Shown here: positions 26,766 to 40,322 of the stretch, in pieces
Numbering within the stretch: the stretch's first letter is position 1
How the letters are laid out: each line of letters starts with the position of its first letter
Assembly (NCBI GenBank): GCA_964057225.1
Contig: OZ059900.1
Coordinates: forward strand, 12,973,638 to 13,037,637
Direction of reading: 5' to 3'
Source of the DNA: Auanema rhodensis
Lineage: Eukaryota > Nematoda > Chromadorea > Rhabditida > Rhabditidae
DNA: 64,000 nucleotides
The notes under the pieces: model-generated
What the model was told of the DNA's origin: nothing
Database searches by the model: none
What the model saw: only the letters and a program-made list of their open reading frames with translations
Made by a program: the position numbers and the translations under genes

Positions 26766-29700
26766 CTTTATCCAGTCAAACTATAATGTAAAAGACGCGT
26801 CATGTTCATATTCAAATTTGTTTTGCTTTGGCATCTATAGTGTCATATAATCATACTAAGACAGACAGTTTTCAATATTGCACACTCATGGTGTGCTTTC
26901 CAAAATGTATTTCCAACTCAGAAGTTCTCTGGTTAGATTGAGATACTACCTCTAACTTGGGTAATTAAACCAAATCTATTCAGGAAACTTATGAACTGTT
27001 CTAGCCTATCGCCGTATAAGTGATCAGTGTACAAAGCTATACAAAGCTTTATCCAGTCAAACTATAATGTAAAAGACGCGTCATGTTCATATTCAAATTT
27101 GTTTTGCTTTGGCATCTATAGTGTCATATAATCATACTAAGACAGACAGTTTTCAATATTGCACACTCATGGTGTGCTTTCCAAAATGTATTTCCAACTC
27201 AGAAGTTCTCTGGTTAGATTGAGATACTACCTCTAACTTGGGTAATTAAACCAAATCTATTCAGGAAACTTATGAACTGTTCTAGCCTATCGCCGTATAA
27301 GTGATCAGTGTACAAAGCTATACAAAGCTTTATCCAGTCAAACTATAATGTAAAAGACGCGTCATGTTCATATTCAAATTTGTTTTGCTTTGGCATCTAT
27401 AGTGTCATATAATCATACTAAGACAGACAGTTTTCAATATTGCACACTCATGGTGTGCTTTCCAAAATGTATTTCCAACTCAGAAGTTCTCTGGTTAGAA
27501 TGAGATACTACCTCTAACTTGGGTAATTAAACCAAATCTATTCAGGAAACTTATGAACTGTTGTAGCCTATCGCCGTATAAGTGATCAGTGTACAAAGCT
27601 ATACAAAGCTTTATCCAGTCAAACTATAATGTAAAAGACGCGTCATGTTCATATTCAAATTTGTTTTGCTTTGGCATCTATAGTGTCATATAATCATACT
27701 AAGACAGACAGTTTTCAATATTGCACACTCATGGTGTGCTTTCCAAAATGTATTTCCAACTCAGAAGTTCTCTGGTTAGATTGAGATACTACCTCTAACT
27801 TGGGTAATTAAACCAAATCTATTCAGGAAACTTATGAACTGTTGTAGCCTATCGCCGTATAAGTGATCAGTGTACAAAGCTATACAAAGCTTTATCCAGT
27901 CAAACTATAATGTAAAAGACGCGTCATGTTCATATTCAAATTTGTTTTGCTTTGGCATCTATAGTGTCATATAATCATACTAAGACAGACAGTTTTCAAT
28001 ATTGCACACTCATGGTGTGCAATCCAAAATGTATTTCCAACTCAGAAGTTCTCTGGTTAGATTGAGATACTACCTCTAACTTGGGTAATTAAACCAAATC
28101 TATTCAGTAAACTTATGAACTGTTCTAGCCTATCGCCGTATAAGTGATCAGTGTACAAAGCTATACAAAGCTTTATCCAGTCAAACTATAATGTAAAAGA
28201 CGCGTCATGTTCATATTCAAATTTGTTTTGCTTTGGCATCTATAGTGTCATATAATCATACTAAGACAGACAGTTTTCAATATTGCACACTCATGGTGTG
28301 CAATCCAAAATGTATTTCCAACTCAGAAGTTCTCTGGTTAGATTGAGATACTACCTCTAACTTGGGTAATTAAACCAAATCTATTCAGGAAACTTATGAA
28401 CTGTTCTAGCCTATCGCCGTATAAGTGATCAGTGTACAAAGCTATACAAAGCTTTATCCAGTCAAACTATAATGTAAAAGACGCGTCATGTTCATATTCA
28501 AATTTGTTTTGCTTTGGCATCTATAGTGTCATATAATCATACTAAGACAGACAGTTTTCAATATTGCACACTCATGGTGTGCTTTCCAAAATGTATTTCC
28601 AACTCAGAAGTTCTCTGGTTAGAATGAGATACTACCTCTAACTTGGGTAATTAAACCAAATCTATTCAGGAAACTTATGAACTGTTGTAACCTATCGCCG
28701 TATAAGTGATCAGTGTACAAAGCTATACAAAGCTTTATCCAGTCAAACTATAATGTAAAAGACGCGTCATGTTCATATTCAAATTTGTTTTGCTTTGGCA
28801 TCTATAGTGTCATATAATCATACTAAGACAGACAGTTTTCAATATTGCACACTCATGGTGTGCTTTCCAAAATGTATTTCCAACTCAGAAGTTCTCTGGT
28901 TAGATTGAGATACTACCTCTAACTTGGGTAATTAAACCAAATCTATTCAGGAAACTTATGAACTGTTCTAGCCTATCGCCGTATAAGTGATCAGTGTACA
29001 AAGCTATACAAAGCTTTATCCAGTCAAACTATAATGTAAAAGACGCGTCATGTTCATATTCAAATTTGTTTTGCTTTGGCATCTATAGTGTCATATAATC
29101 ATACTAAGACAGACAGTTTTCAATATTGCACACTCATGGTGTGCTTTCCAAAATGTATTTCCAACTCAGAAGTTCTCTGGTTAGATTGAGATACTACCTC
29201 TAACTTGGGTAATTAAACCAAATCTATTCAGGAAACTTATGAACTGTTCTAGCCTATTGCCGTATAAGTGATCAGTGTACAAAGCTATACAAAGCTTTAT
29301 CCAGTCAAACTATAATGTAAAAGACGCGTCATGTTCATATTCAAATTTGTTTTGCTTTGGCATCTATAGTGTCATATAATCATACTAAGACAGACAGTTT
29401 TCAATATTGCACACTCATGGTGTGCTTTCCAAAATGTATTTCCAACTCAGAAGTTCTCTGGTTAGATTGAGATACTACCTCTAACTTGGGTAATTAAACC
29501 AAATCTATTCAGGAAACTTATGAACTGTTCTAGCCTATCGCCGTATAAGTGATCAGTGTACAAAGCTATACAAAGCTTTATCCAGTCAAACTATAATGTA
29601 AAAGACGCGTCATGTTCATATTCAAATTTGTTTTGCTTTGGCATCTATAGTGTCATATAATCATACTAAGACAGACAGTTTTCAATATTGCACACTCATG

Positions 29701-30418
29701 GTGTGCTTTCCAAAATGTATTTCCAACTCAGAAGTTCTCTGGTTAGAATGAGATACTACCTCTAACTTGGGTAATTAAACCAAATCTATTCAGGAAACTT
29801 ATGAACTGTTGTAGCCTATCGCCGTATAAGTGATCAGTGTACAAAGCTATACAAAGCTTTATCCAGTCAAACTATAATGTAAAAGACGCGTCATGTTCAT
29901 ATTCAAATTTGTTTTGCTTTGGCATCTATAGTGTCATATAATCATACTAAGACAGACAGTTTTCAATATTGCACACTCATGGTGTGCTTTCCAAAATGTA
30001 TTTCCAACTCAGAAGTTCTCTGGTTAGATTGAGATACTACCTCTAACTTGGGTAATTAAACCAAATCTATTCAGGAAACTTATGAACTGTTGTAGCCTAT
30101 CGCCGTATAAGTGATCAGTGTACAAAGCTATACAAAGCTTTATCCAGTCAAACTATAATGTAAAAGACGCGTCATGTTCATATTCAAATTTGTTTTGCTT
30201 TGGCATCTATAGTGTCATATAATCATACTAAGACAGACAGTTTTCAATATTGCACACTCATGGTGTGCTTTCCAAAATGTATTTCCAACTCAGAAGTTCT
30301 CTGGTTAGATTGAGATACTACCTCTAACTTGGGTAATTAAACCAAATCTATTCAGGAAACTTATGAACTGTTCTAGCCTATCGCCGTATATGTGATCAGT
30401 GTACAAAGCTATACAAAG
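26766..30418. repeat. Array domain H: copies 96-108, return of left-type variants
   Basis: This stretch resembles domain C although domain G lies between. Copies 96, 97, 103 and 105 are consensus; 98 has 173A, 236G; 99 has 236G; 100 has 132AA, 219T; 101 has 132AA; 102 has 173A, 236G and A at 239; 104 has 245T; 106 has 173A, 236G; 107 has 236G; 108 has 254T. The pair 98-99 recurs as 106-107, 2248 bp away, the same spacing as the eight-copy repeat of domain E. Confidence 0.88.
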
Positions 30419-32104
30419 CTTTATCCGGTCAAACTATAATGTAAAAGACGCGTCATGTTCATATTCAAATTTGTTTTGCTTTGGCATCTATAGGGTCATA
30501 TAATCATACTAAGACAGACAGTTTTCAATATTGCACACTCATGGTGTGCTTTCCAAAATGTATTTCCAACTCAGAAGTTCTCTGGTTAGATTGAGATACT
30601 ACCTCTAACTTGGGTAATTAAACCAAATCTATTCAGGAAACTTATGAACTGTTCTAGCCTATCGCCGTATATGTGATCAGTGTACAAAGCTATACAAAGC
30701 TTTATCCAGTCAAACTATAATGTAAAAGACGCGTCATGTTCATATTCAAATTTGTTTTGCTTTGGCATCTATAGGGTCATATAATCATACTAAGACAGAC
30801 AGTTTTCAATATTGCACACTCATGGTGTGCTTTCCAAAATGTATTTCCAACTCAGAAGTTCTCTGGTTAGATTGAGATACTACCTCTAACTTGGGTAATT
30901 AAACCAAATCTATTCAGGAAACTTATGAACTGTTCTAGCCTATCGCCGTATATGTGATCAGTGTACAAAGCTATACAAAGCTTTATCCAGTCAAACTATA
31001 ATGTAAAAGACGCGTCATGTTCATATTCAAATTTGTTTTGCTTTGGCATCTATAGGGTCATATAATCATACTAAGACAGACAGTTTTCAATATTGCACAC
31101 TCATGGTGTGCTTTCCAAAATGTATTTCCAACTCAGAAGTTCTCTGGTTAGATTGAGATACTACCTCTAACTTGGGTAATTAAACCAAATCTATTCAGGA
31201 AACTTATGAACTGTTCTAGCCTATCGCCGTATATGTGATCAGTGTACAAAGCTATACAAAGCTTTATCCAGTCAAACTATAATGTAAAAGACGCGTCATG
31301 TTCATATTCAAATTTGTTTTGCTTTGGCATCTATAGGGTCATATAATCATACTAAGACAGACAGTTTTCAATATTGCACACTCATGGTGTGCTTTCCAAA
31401 ATGTATTTCCAACTCAGAAGTTCTCTGGTTAGATTGAGATACTACCTCTAACTTGGGTAATTAAACCAAATCTATTCAGGAAACTTATGAACTGTTCTAG
31501 CCTATCGCCGTATATGTGATCAGTGTACAAAGCTATACAAAGCTTTATCCAGTCAAACTATAATGTAAAAGACGCGTCATGTTCATATTCAAATTTGTTT
31601 TGCTTTGGCATCTATAGGGTCATATAATCATACTAAGACAGACAGTTTTCAATATTGCACACTCATGGTGTGCTTTCCAAAATGTATTTCCAACTCAGAA
31701 GTTCTCTGGTTAGGTTGAGATACTACCTCTAACTTGGGTAATTAAACCAAATCTATTCAGGAAACTTATGAACTGTTCTAGCCTATCGCCGTATATGTGA
31801 TCAGTGTACAAAGCTATACAAAGCTTTATCCAGTCAAACTATAATGTAAAAGACGCGTCATGTTCATATTCAAATTTGTTTTGCTTTGGCATCTATAGGG
31901 TCATATAATCATACTAAGACAGACAGTTTTCAATATTGCACACTCATGGTGTGCTTTCCAAAATGTATTTCCAACTCAGAAGTTCTCTGGTTAGATTGAG
32001 ATACTACCTCTAACTTGGGTAATTAAACCAAATCTATTCAGGAAACTTATGAACTGTTCTAGCCTATCGCCGTATATGTGATCAGTGTACAAAGCTATAC
32101 AAAG
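30419..32104. repeat. Array domain I: copies 109-114, uniform 76G/254T run
   Basis: Six successive copies carry 76G and 254T. Copy 109 also has 9G; copies 110, 111, 112 and 114 have 9A and look identical; copy 113 differs by 172G. A single-unit tandem amplification explains this better than block duplication. This is the point from which 76G becomes frequent to the right. Confidence 0.9.
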
Positions 32105-32675
32105 CTTTATCCAGTCAAACTATAATGTAAAAGACGCGTCATGTTCATATTCAAATTTGTTTTGCTTTGGCATCTATAGTGTCATATAATCATACTAAGA
32201 CAGACAGTTTTCAATATTGCACACTCATGGTGTGCTTTCCAAAATGTATTTCCAACTCAGAAGTTCTCTGGTTAGATTGAGATACTACCTCTAACTTGGG
32301 TAATTAAACCAAATCTATTCAGGAAACTTATGAACTGTTCTAGCCTATCGCCGTATAAGTGATCAGTGTACAAAGCTATACAAAGCTTTATCCGGTCAAA
32401 CTATAATGTAAAAGACGCGTCATGTTCATATTCAAATTTGTTTTGCTTTGGCATCTATAGTGTCATATAATCATACTAAGACAGACAGTTTTCAATATTG
32501 CACACTCATGGTGTGCTTTCCAAAATGTATTTCCAACTCAGAAGTTCTCTGGTTAGAATGAGATACTACCTCTAACTTGGGTAATTAAACCAAATCTATT
32601 CAGGAAACTTATGAACTGTTCTAGCCTATCGCCGTATAAGTGATCAGTGTACAAAGCTATACAAAGCTTTATCCA

Positions 32676-34633
32676 GTCAAACTATAATGTAAAAGACGCG
32701 TCATGTTCATATTCAAATTTGTTTTGCTTTGGCATCTATAGTGTCATATAATCATACTAAGACAGACAGTTTTCAATATTGCACACTCATGGTGTGCTTT
32801 CCAAAATGTATTTCCAACTCAGAAGTTCTCTGGTTAGATTGAGATACTACCTCTAACTTGGGTAATTAAACCAAATCTATTCAGGAAACTTATGAACTGT
32901 TCTAGCCTATCGCCGTATATGTGATCAGTGTACAAAGCTATACAAAGCTTTATCCGGTCAAACTATAATGTAAAAGACGCGTCATGTTCATATTCAAATT
33001 TGTTTTGCTTTGGCATCTATAGTGTCATATAATCATACTAAGACAGGCAGTTTTCAATATTGCACACTCATGGTGTGCTTTCCAAAATGTATTTCCAACT
33101 CAGAAGTTCTCTGGTTAGATTGAGATACTACCTCTAACTTGGGTAATTAAACCAAATCTATTCAGGAAACTTATGAACTGTTCTAGCCTATCGCCGTATA
33201 AGTGATCAGTGTACAAAGCTATACAAAGCTTTATCCGGTCAAACTATAATGTAAAAGACGCGCCATGTTCATATTCAAATTTGTTTTGCTTTGGCATCTA
33301 TAGTGTCATATAATCATACTAAGACAGACAGTTTTCAATATTGCACACTCATGGTGTGCTTTCCAAAATGTATTTCCAACTCAGAAGTTCTCTGGTTAGA
33401 TTGAGATACTACCTCTAACTTGGGTAATTAAACCAAATCTATTCAGGAAACTTATGAACTGTTCTAGCCTATCGCCGTATAAGTGATCAGTGTACAAAGC
33501 TATACAAAGCTTTATCCGGTCAAACTATAATGTAAAAGACGCGTCATGTTCATATTCAAATTTGTTTTGCTTTGGCATCTATAGTGTCATATAATCATAC
33601 TAAGACAGACAGTTTTCAATATTGCACACTCATGGTGTGCTTTCCAAAATGTATTTCCAACTCAGAAGTTCTCTGGTTAGATTGAGATACTACCTCTAAC
33701 TTGGGTAATTAAACCAAATCTATTCAGGAAACTTATGAACTGTTCTAGCCTATCGCCGTATATGTGATCAGTGTACAAAGCTATACAAAGCTTTATCCGG
33801 TCAAACTATAATGTAAAAGACGCGTCATGTTCATATTCAAATTTGTTTTGCTTTGGCATCTATAGTGTCATATAATCATACTAAGACAGGCAGTTTTCAA
33901 TATTGCACACTCATGGTGTGCTTTCCAAAATGTATTTCCAACTCAGAAGTTCTCTGGTTAGATTGAGATACTACCTCTAACTTGGGTAATTAAACCAAAT
34001 CTATTCAGGAAACTTATGAACTGTTCTAGCCTATCGCCGTATAAGTGATCAGTGTACAAAGCTATACAAAGCTTTATCCGGTCAAACTATAATGTAAAAG
34101 ACGCGCCATGTTCATATTCAAATTTGTTTTGCTTTGGCATCTATAGTGTCATATAATCATACTAAGACAGACAGTTTTCAATATTGCACACTCATGGTGT
34201 GCTTTCCAAAATGTATTTCCAACTCAGAAGTTCTCTGGTTAGATTGAGATACTACCTCTAACTTGGGTAATTAAACCAAATCTATTCAGGAAACTTATGA
34301 ACTGTTCTAGCCTATCGCCGTATAAGTGATCAGTGTACAAAGCTATACAAAGCTTTATCCGGTCAAACTATAATGTAAAAGACGCGTCATGTTCATATTC
34401 AAATTTGTTTTGCTTTGGCATCTATAGTGTCATATAATCATACTAAGACAGACAGTTTTCAATATTGCACACTCATGGTGTGCTTTCCAAAATGTATTTC
34501 CAACTCAGAAGTTCTCTGGTTAGATTGAGATACTACCTCTAACTTGGGTAATTAAACCAAATCTATTCAGGAAACTTATGAACTGTTCTAGCCTATCGCC
34601 GTATATGTGATCAGTGTACAAAGCTATACAAAG
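32676..34633. repeat. Three-copy higher-order repeat, step 843 bp
   Basis: The stretch 32676-33790 recurs at 33519-34633 with the order 9G+100G; 9G+35C; 9G+254T. The second version ends in a 291-bp copy (123), so the extra 10-bp motif is the one difference noted. The same three-type order occurs singly at copies 22-24 and 79-81. Confidence 0.83.
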
Positions 34634-35506
34634 CTATACAAAGCTTTATCCGGTCAAACTATAATGTAAAAGACGCGTCATGTTCATATTCAAATTTGTT
34701 TTGCTTTGGCATCTATAGTGTCATATAATCATACTAAGACAGGCAGTTTTCAATATTGCACACTCATGGTGTGCTTTACAAAATGTATTTCCAACTCAGA
34801 AGTTCTCTGGTTAGATTGAGATACTACCTCTAACTTGGGTAATTAAACCAAATCTATTCAGAAAACTTATGAACTGTTCTAGCCTATCGCCGTATATGTG
34901 ATCAGTGTACAAAGCTATACAAAGCTATACAAAGCTTTATCCAGTCAAACTATAATGTAAAAGACGCGTCATGTTCATATTCAAATTTGTTTTGCTTTGG
35001 CATCTATAGTGTCATATAATCATACTAAGACAGACAGTTTTCAATATTGCACACTCATGGTGTGCTTTCCAAAATGTATTTCCAACTCAGAAGTTCTCTG
35101 GTTTGATTGAGATACTACCTCTAACTTGGGTAATTAAACCAAATCTATTCAGGAAACTTATGAACTGTTCTAGCCTATCGCCGTATAAGTGATCAGTGTA
35201 CAAAGCTATACAAAGCTTTATCCAGTCAAACTATAATGTAAAAGACGCGTCATGTTCATATTCAAATTTGTTTTGCTTTGGCATCTATAGTGTCATATAA
35301 TCATACTAAGACAGACAGTTTTCAATATTGCACACTCATGGTGTGCTTTACAAAATGTATTTCCAACTCAGAAGTTCTCTGGTTAGATTGAGATACTACC
35401 TCTAACTTGGGTAATTAAACCAAATCTATTCAGAAAACTTATGAACTGTTCTAGCCTATCGCCGTATATGTGATCAGTGTACAAAGCTATACAAAGCTAT
35501 ACAAAG
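34634..35506. repeat. Third cluster of 291-bp units (three extra motifs)
   Basis: The third motif lies at 34634-34643, 34925-34934 and 35497-35506, all CTATACAAAG. Two of the host copies (124, 126) share 135A and 219A. Confidence 0.92.
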
Positions 35507-35515
35507 CTTTATCCA

Positions 35516-38500
35516 GTCAAACTATAATGTAAAAGACGCGTCATGTTCATATTCAAATTTGTTTTGCTTTGGCATCTATAGTGTCATATAATCATACTAA
35601 GACAGACAGTTTTCAATATTGCACACTCATGGTGTGCTTTCCAAAATGTATTTCCAACTCAGAAGTTCTCTGGTTTGATTGAGATACTACCTCTAACTTG
35701 GGTAATTAAACCAAATCTATTCAGGAAACTTATGAACTGTTCTAGCCTATCGCCGTATATGTGATCAGTGTACAAAGCTATACAAAGCTTTATCCGGTCA
35801 AACTATAATGTAAAAGACGCGTCATGTTCATATTCAAATTTGTTTTGCTTTGGCATCTATAGTGTCATATAATCATACTAAGACAGGCAGTTTTCAATAT
35901 TGCACACTCATGGTGTGCTTTCCAAAATGTATTTCCAACTCAGAAGTTCTCTGGTTAGATTGAGATACTACCTCTAACTTGGGTAATTAAACCAAATCTA
36001 TTCAGGAAACTTATGAACTGTTCTAGCCTATCGCCGTATAAGTGATCAGTGTACAAAGCTATACAAAGCTTTATCCAGTCAAACTATAATGTAAAAGACG
36101 CGTCATGTTCATATTCAAATTTGTTTTGCTTTGGCATCTATAGGGTCATATAATCATACTAAGACAGGCAGTTTTCAATATTGCACACTCATGGTGTGCT
36201 TTCCAAAATGTATTTCCAACTCAGAAGTTCTCTGGTTAGATTTAGATACTACCTCTAACTTGGGTAATTAAACCAAATCTATCCAGGAAACTTATGAACT
36301 GTTCTAGCCTATCGCCGTATATGTGATCAGTGTACAAAGCTATACAAAGCTTTATCCGGTCAAACTATAATGTAAAAGACGCGTCATGTTCATATTCAAA
36401 TTTGTTTTGCTTTGGCATCTATAGTGTCATATAATCATACTAAGACAGACAGTTTTCAATATTGCACACTCATGGTGTGCTTTCCAAAATGTATTTCCAA
36501 CTCAGAAGTTCTCTGGTTAGATTGAGATACTACCTCTAACTTGGGTAATTAAACCAAATCTATTATGGAAACTTATGAACTGTTCTAGCCTATCGCCGTA
36601 TAAGTGATCAGTGTACAAAGCTATACAAAGCTTTATCCGGTCAAACTATAATGTAAAAGACGCGTCATGTTCATATTCAAATTTGTTTTGCTTTGGCATC
36701 TATAGGGTCATATAATCATACTAAGACAGACAGTTTTCAATATTGCACACTCATGGTGTGCTTTCCAAAATGTATTTCCAACTCAGAAGTTCTCTGGTTA
36801 GATTGAGATACTACCTCTAACTTGGGTAATTAAACCAAATCTATTCAGGAAACTTATGAACTGTTCTAGCCTATCGCCGTATAAGTGATCAGTGTACAAA
36901 GCTATACAAAGCTTTATCCAGTCAAACTATAATGTAAAAGACGCGTCATGTTCATATTCAAATTTGTTTTGCTTTGGCATCTATAGGGTCATATAATCAT
37001 ACTAAGACAGACAGTTTTCAATATTGCACACTCATGGTGTGCTTTCCAAAATGTATTTCCAACTCAGAAGTTCTCTGGTTAGATTTAGATACTACCTCTA
37101 ACTTGGGTAATTAAACCAAATCTATCCAGGAAACTTATGAACTGTTCTAGCCTATCGCCGTATATGTGATCAGTGTACAAAGCTATACAAAGCTATACAA
37201 AGCTTTATCAGGTCAAACTATAATGTAAAAGACGCGTCATGTTCATATTCAAATTTGTTTTGCTTTGGCATCTATAGTGTCATATAATCATAGTAAGACA
37301 GACAGTTTTCAATATTGCACACTCATGGTGTGCTTTCCAAAATGTATTTCCAACTCAGAAGTTCTCTGGTTAGATTGAGATACTACCTCTAACTTGGGTA
37401 ATTAAACCAAATCTATTCAGGAAACTTATGAACTGTTCTAGCCTATCGCCGTATAAGTGATCAGTGTACAAAGCTATACAAAGCTTTATCCAGTCAAACT
37501 ATAATGTAAAAGACGCGTCATGTTCATATTCAAATTTGTTTTGCTTTGGCATCTATAGGGTCATATAATCATACTAAGACAGACAGTTTTCAATATTGCA
37601 CACTCATGGTGTGCTTTCCAAAATGTATTTCCAACTCAGAAGTTCTCTGGTTAGATTTAGATACTACCTCTAACTTGGGTAATTAAACCAAATCTATCCA
37701 GGAAACTTATGAACTGTTCTAGCCTATCGCCGTATATGTGATCAGTGTACAAAGCTATACAAAGCTATACAAAGCTTTATCAGGTCAAACTATAATGTAA
37801 AAGACGCGTCATGTTCATATTCAAATTTGTTTTGCTTTGGCATCTATAGTGTCATATAATCATACTAAGACAGACAGTTTTCAATATTGCACACTCATGG
37901 TGTGCTTTCCAAAATGTATTTCCAACTCAGAAGTTCTCTGGTTTGATTGAGATACTACCTCTAACTTGGGTAATTAAACCAAATCTATTCAGGAAACTTA
38001 TGAACTGTTCTAGCCTATCGCCGTATATGTGATCAGTGTACAAAGCTATACAAAGCTTTATCCGGTCAAACTATAATGTAAAAGACGCGTCATGTTCATA
38101 TTCAAATTTGTTTTGCTTTGGCATCTATAGTGTCATATAATCATACTAAGACAGGCAGTTTTCAATATTGCACACTCATGGTGTGCTTTCCAAAATGTAT
38201 TTCCAACTCAGAAGTTCTCTGGTTAGATTGAGATACTACCTCTAACTTGGGTAATTAAACCAAATCTATTCAGGAAACTTATGAACTGTTCTAGCCTATC
38301 GCCGTATAAGTGATCAGTGTACAAAGCTATACAAAGCTTTATCCGGTCAAACTATAATGTAAAAGACGCGTCATGTTCATATTCAAATTTGTTTTGCTTT
38401 GGCATCTATAGGGTCATATAATCATACTAAGACAGACAGTTTTCAATATTGCACACTCATGGTGTGCTTTCCAAAATGTATTTCCAACTCAGAAGTTCTC

Positions 38501-39966
38501 TGGTTAGATTTAGATACTACCTCTAACTTGGGTAATTAAACCAAATCTATCCAGGAAACTTATGAACTGTTCTAGCCTATCGCCGTATATGTGATCAGTG
38601 TACAAAGCTATACAAAGCTTTATCCGGTCAAACTATAATGTAAAAGACGCGTCATGTTCATATTCAAATTTGTTTTGCTTTGGCATCTATAGTGTCATAT
38701 AATCATACTAAGACAGACAGTTTTCAATATTGCACACTCATGGTGTGCTTTCCAAAATGTATTTCCAACTCAGAAGTTCTCTGGTTAGATTGAGATACTA
38801 CCTCTAACTTGGGTAATTAAACCAAATCTATTATGGAAACTTATGAACTGTTCTAGCCTATCGCCGTATAAGTGATCAGTGTACAAAGCTATACAAAGCT
38901 TTATCCGGTCAAACTATAATGTAAAAGACGCGTCATGTTCATACTCAAATTTGTTTTGCTTTGGCATCTATAGGGTCATATAATCATACTAAGACAGACA
39001 GTTTTCAATATTGCACACTCATGGTGTGCTTTCCAAAATGTATTTCCAACTCAGAAGTTCTCTGGTTAGATTGAGATACTACCTCTAACTTGGGTAATTA
39101 AACCAAATCTATTCAGGAAACTTATGAACTGTTCTAGCCTATCGCCGTATAAGTGATCAGTGTACAAAGCTATACAAAGCTTTATCCAGTCAAACTATAA
39201 TGTAAAAGACGCGTCATGTTCATATTCAAATTTGTTTTGCTTTGGCATCTATAGGGTCATATAATCATACTAAGACAGACAGTTTTCAATATTGCACCTT
39301 CATGGTGTGCTTTCCAAAATGTATTTCCAACTCAGAAGTTCTCTGGTTAGATTTAGATACTACCTCTAACTTGGGTAATTAAACCAAATCTATCCAGGAA
39401 ACTTATGAACTGTTCTAGCCTATCGCCGTATATGTGATCAGTGTACAAAGCTATACAAAGCTATACAAAGCTTTATCAGGTCAAACTATAATGTAAAAGA
39501 CGCGTCATGTTCATATTCAAATTTGTTTTGCTTTGGCATCTATAGTGTCATATAATCATACTAAGACAGACAGTTTTCAATATTGCACACTCATGGTGTG
39601 CTTTCCAAAATGTATTTCCAACTCAGAAGTTCTCTGGTTAGATTGAAATACTACCTCTAACTTGGGTAATTAAACCAAATCTATTATGGAAACTTATGAA
39701 CTGTTCTAGCCTATCGCCGTATAAGTGATCAATGTACAAAGCTATACAAAGCTTTATCCGGTCAAACTATAATGTAAAAGACGCGTCATGTTCATATTCA
39801 AATTTGTTTTGCTTTGGCATCTATAGGGTCATATAATCATACTAAGACAGACAGTTTTCAATATTGCACACTCATGGTGTGCTTTCCAAAATGTATTTCC
39901 AACTCAGAAGTTCTCTGGTTAGATTGAGATACTACCTCTAACTTGGGTAATTAAACCAAATCTATT
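35516..39966. repeat. 4.45-kb block duplication, left copy
   Basis: This block spans copies 127 (from position 10) to 142 (to position 214). Every diagnostic variant recurs in the same order exactly 4807 bp to the right, including rare ones: 91G at 37293 and 42100, 46C at 38944 and 43751, 119CT at 39298 and 44105, and all three 291-bp units. I saw no difference between the two blocks. The left limit is set by 9A in copy 127 against 9G in copy 144; the right limit by 216AT in copy 142 against 216CA in copy 159. Seventeen units (14 of 281 bp, 3 of 291 bp) give the 4807-bp step. Confidence 0.9.
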
Positions 39967-40322
39967 ATGGAAACTTATGAACTGTTCTAGCCTATCGCCG
40001 TATAAGTGATCAATGTACAAAGCTATACAAAGCTTTATCCGGTCAAACTATAATGTAAAAGACGCGTCATGTTCATATTCAAATTTGTTTTGCTTTGGCA
40101 TCTATAGGGTCATATAATCATACTAAGACAGGCAGTTTTCAATATTGCACACTCATGGTGTGCTTTCCAAAATGTATTTCCAACTCAGAAGTTCTCTGGT
40201 TTGATTGAGATACTACCTCTAACTTGGGTAATTAAACCAAATCTATTCAGGAAACTTATGAACTGTTCTAGCCTATCGCCGTATATGTGATCAGTGTACA
40301 AAGCTATACAAAGCTTTATCCG

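Larger units (their letters stand above)
32105..35787. repeat. Array domain J: copies 115-127, three-copy and two-copy repeats
   Basis: Copy 115 is consensus; 116 has 9G, 173A (the last 173A seen); 117 has 254T; 118 has 9G, 100G; 119 has 9G, 35C; 120 has 9G, 254T; 121-123 repeat 118-120, with 123 being 291 bp; 124 has 9G, 100G, 135A, 219A, 254T and is 291 bp; 125 has 170T, the first in the window; 126 has 135A, 219A, 254T and is 291 bp; 127 has 170T, 254T. Copies 124-125 and 126-127 form a two-copy repeat of 572 bp. Confidence 0.9.
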
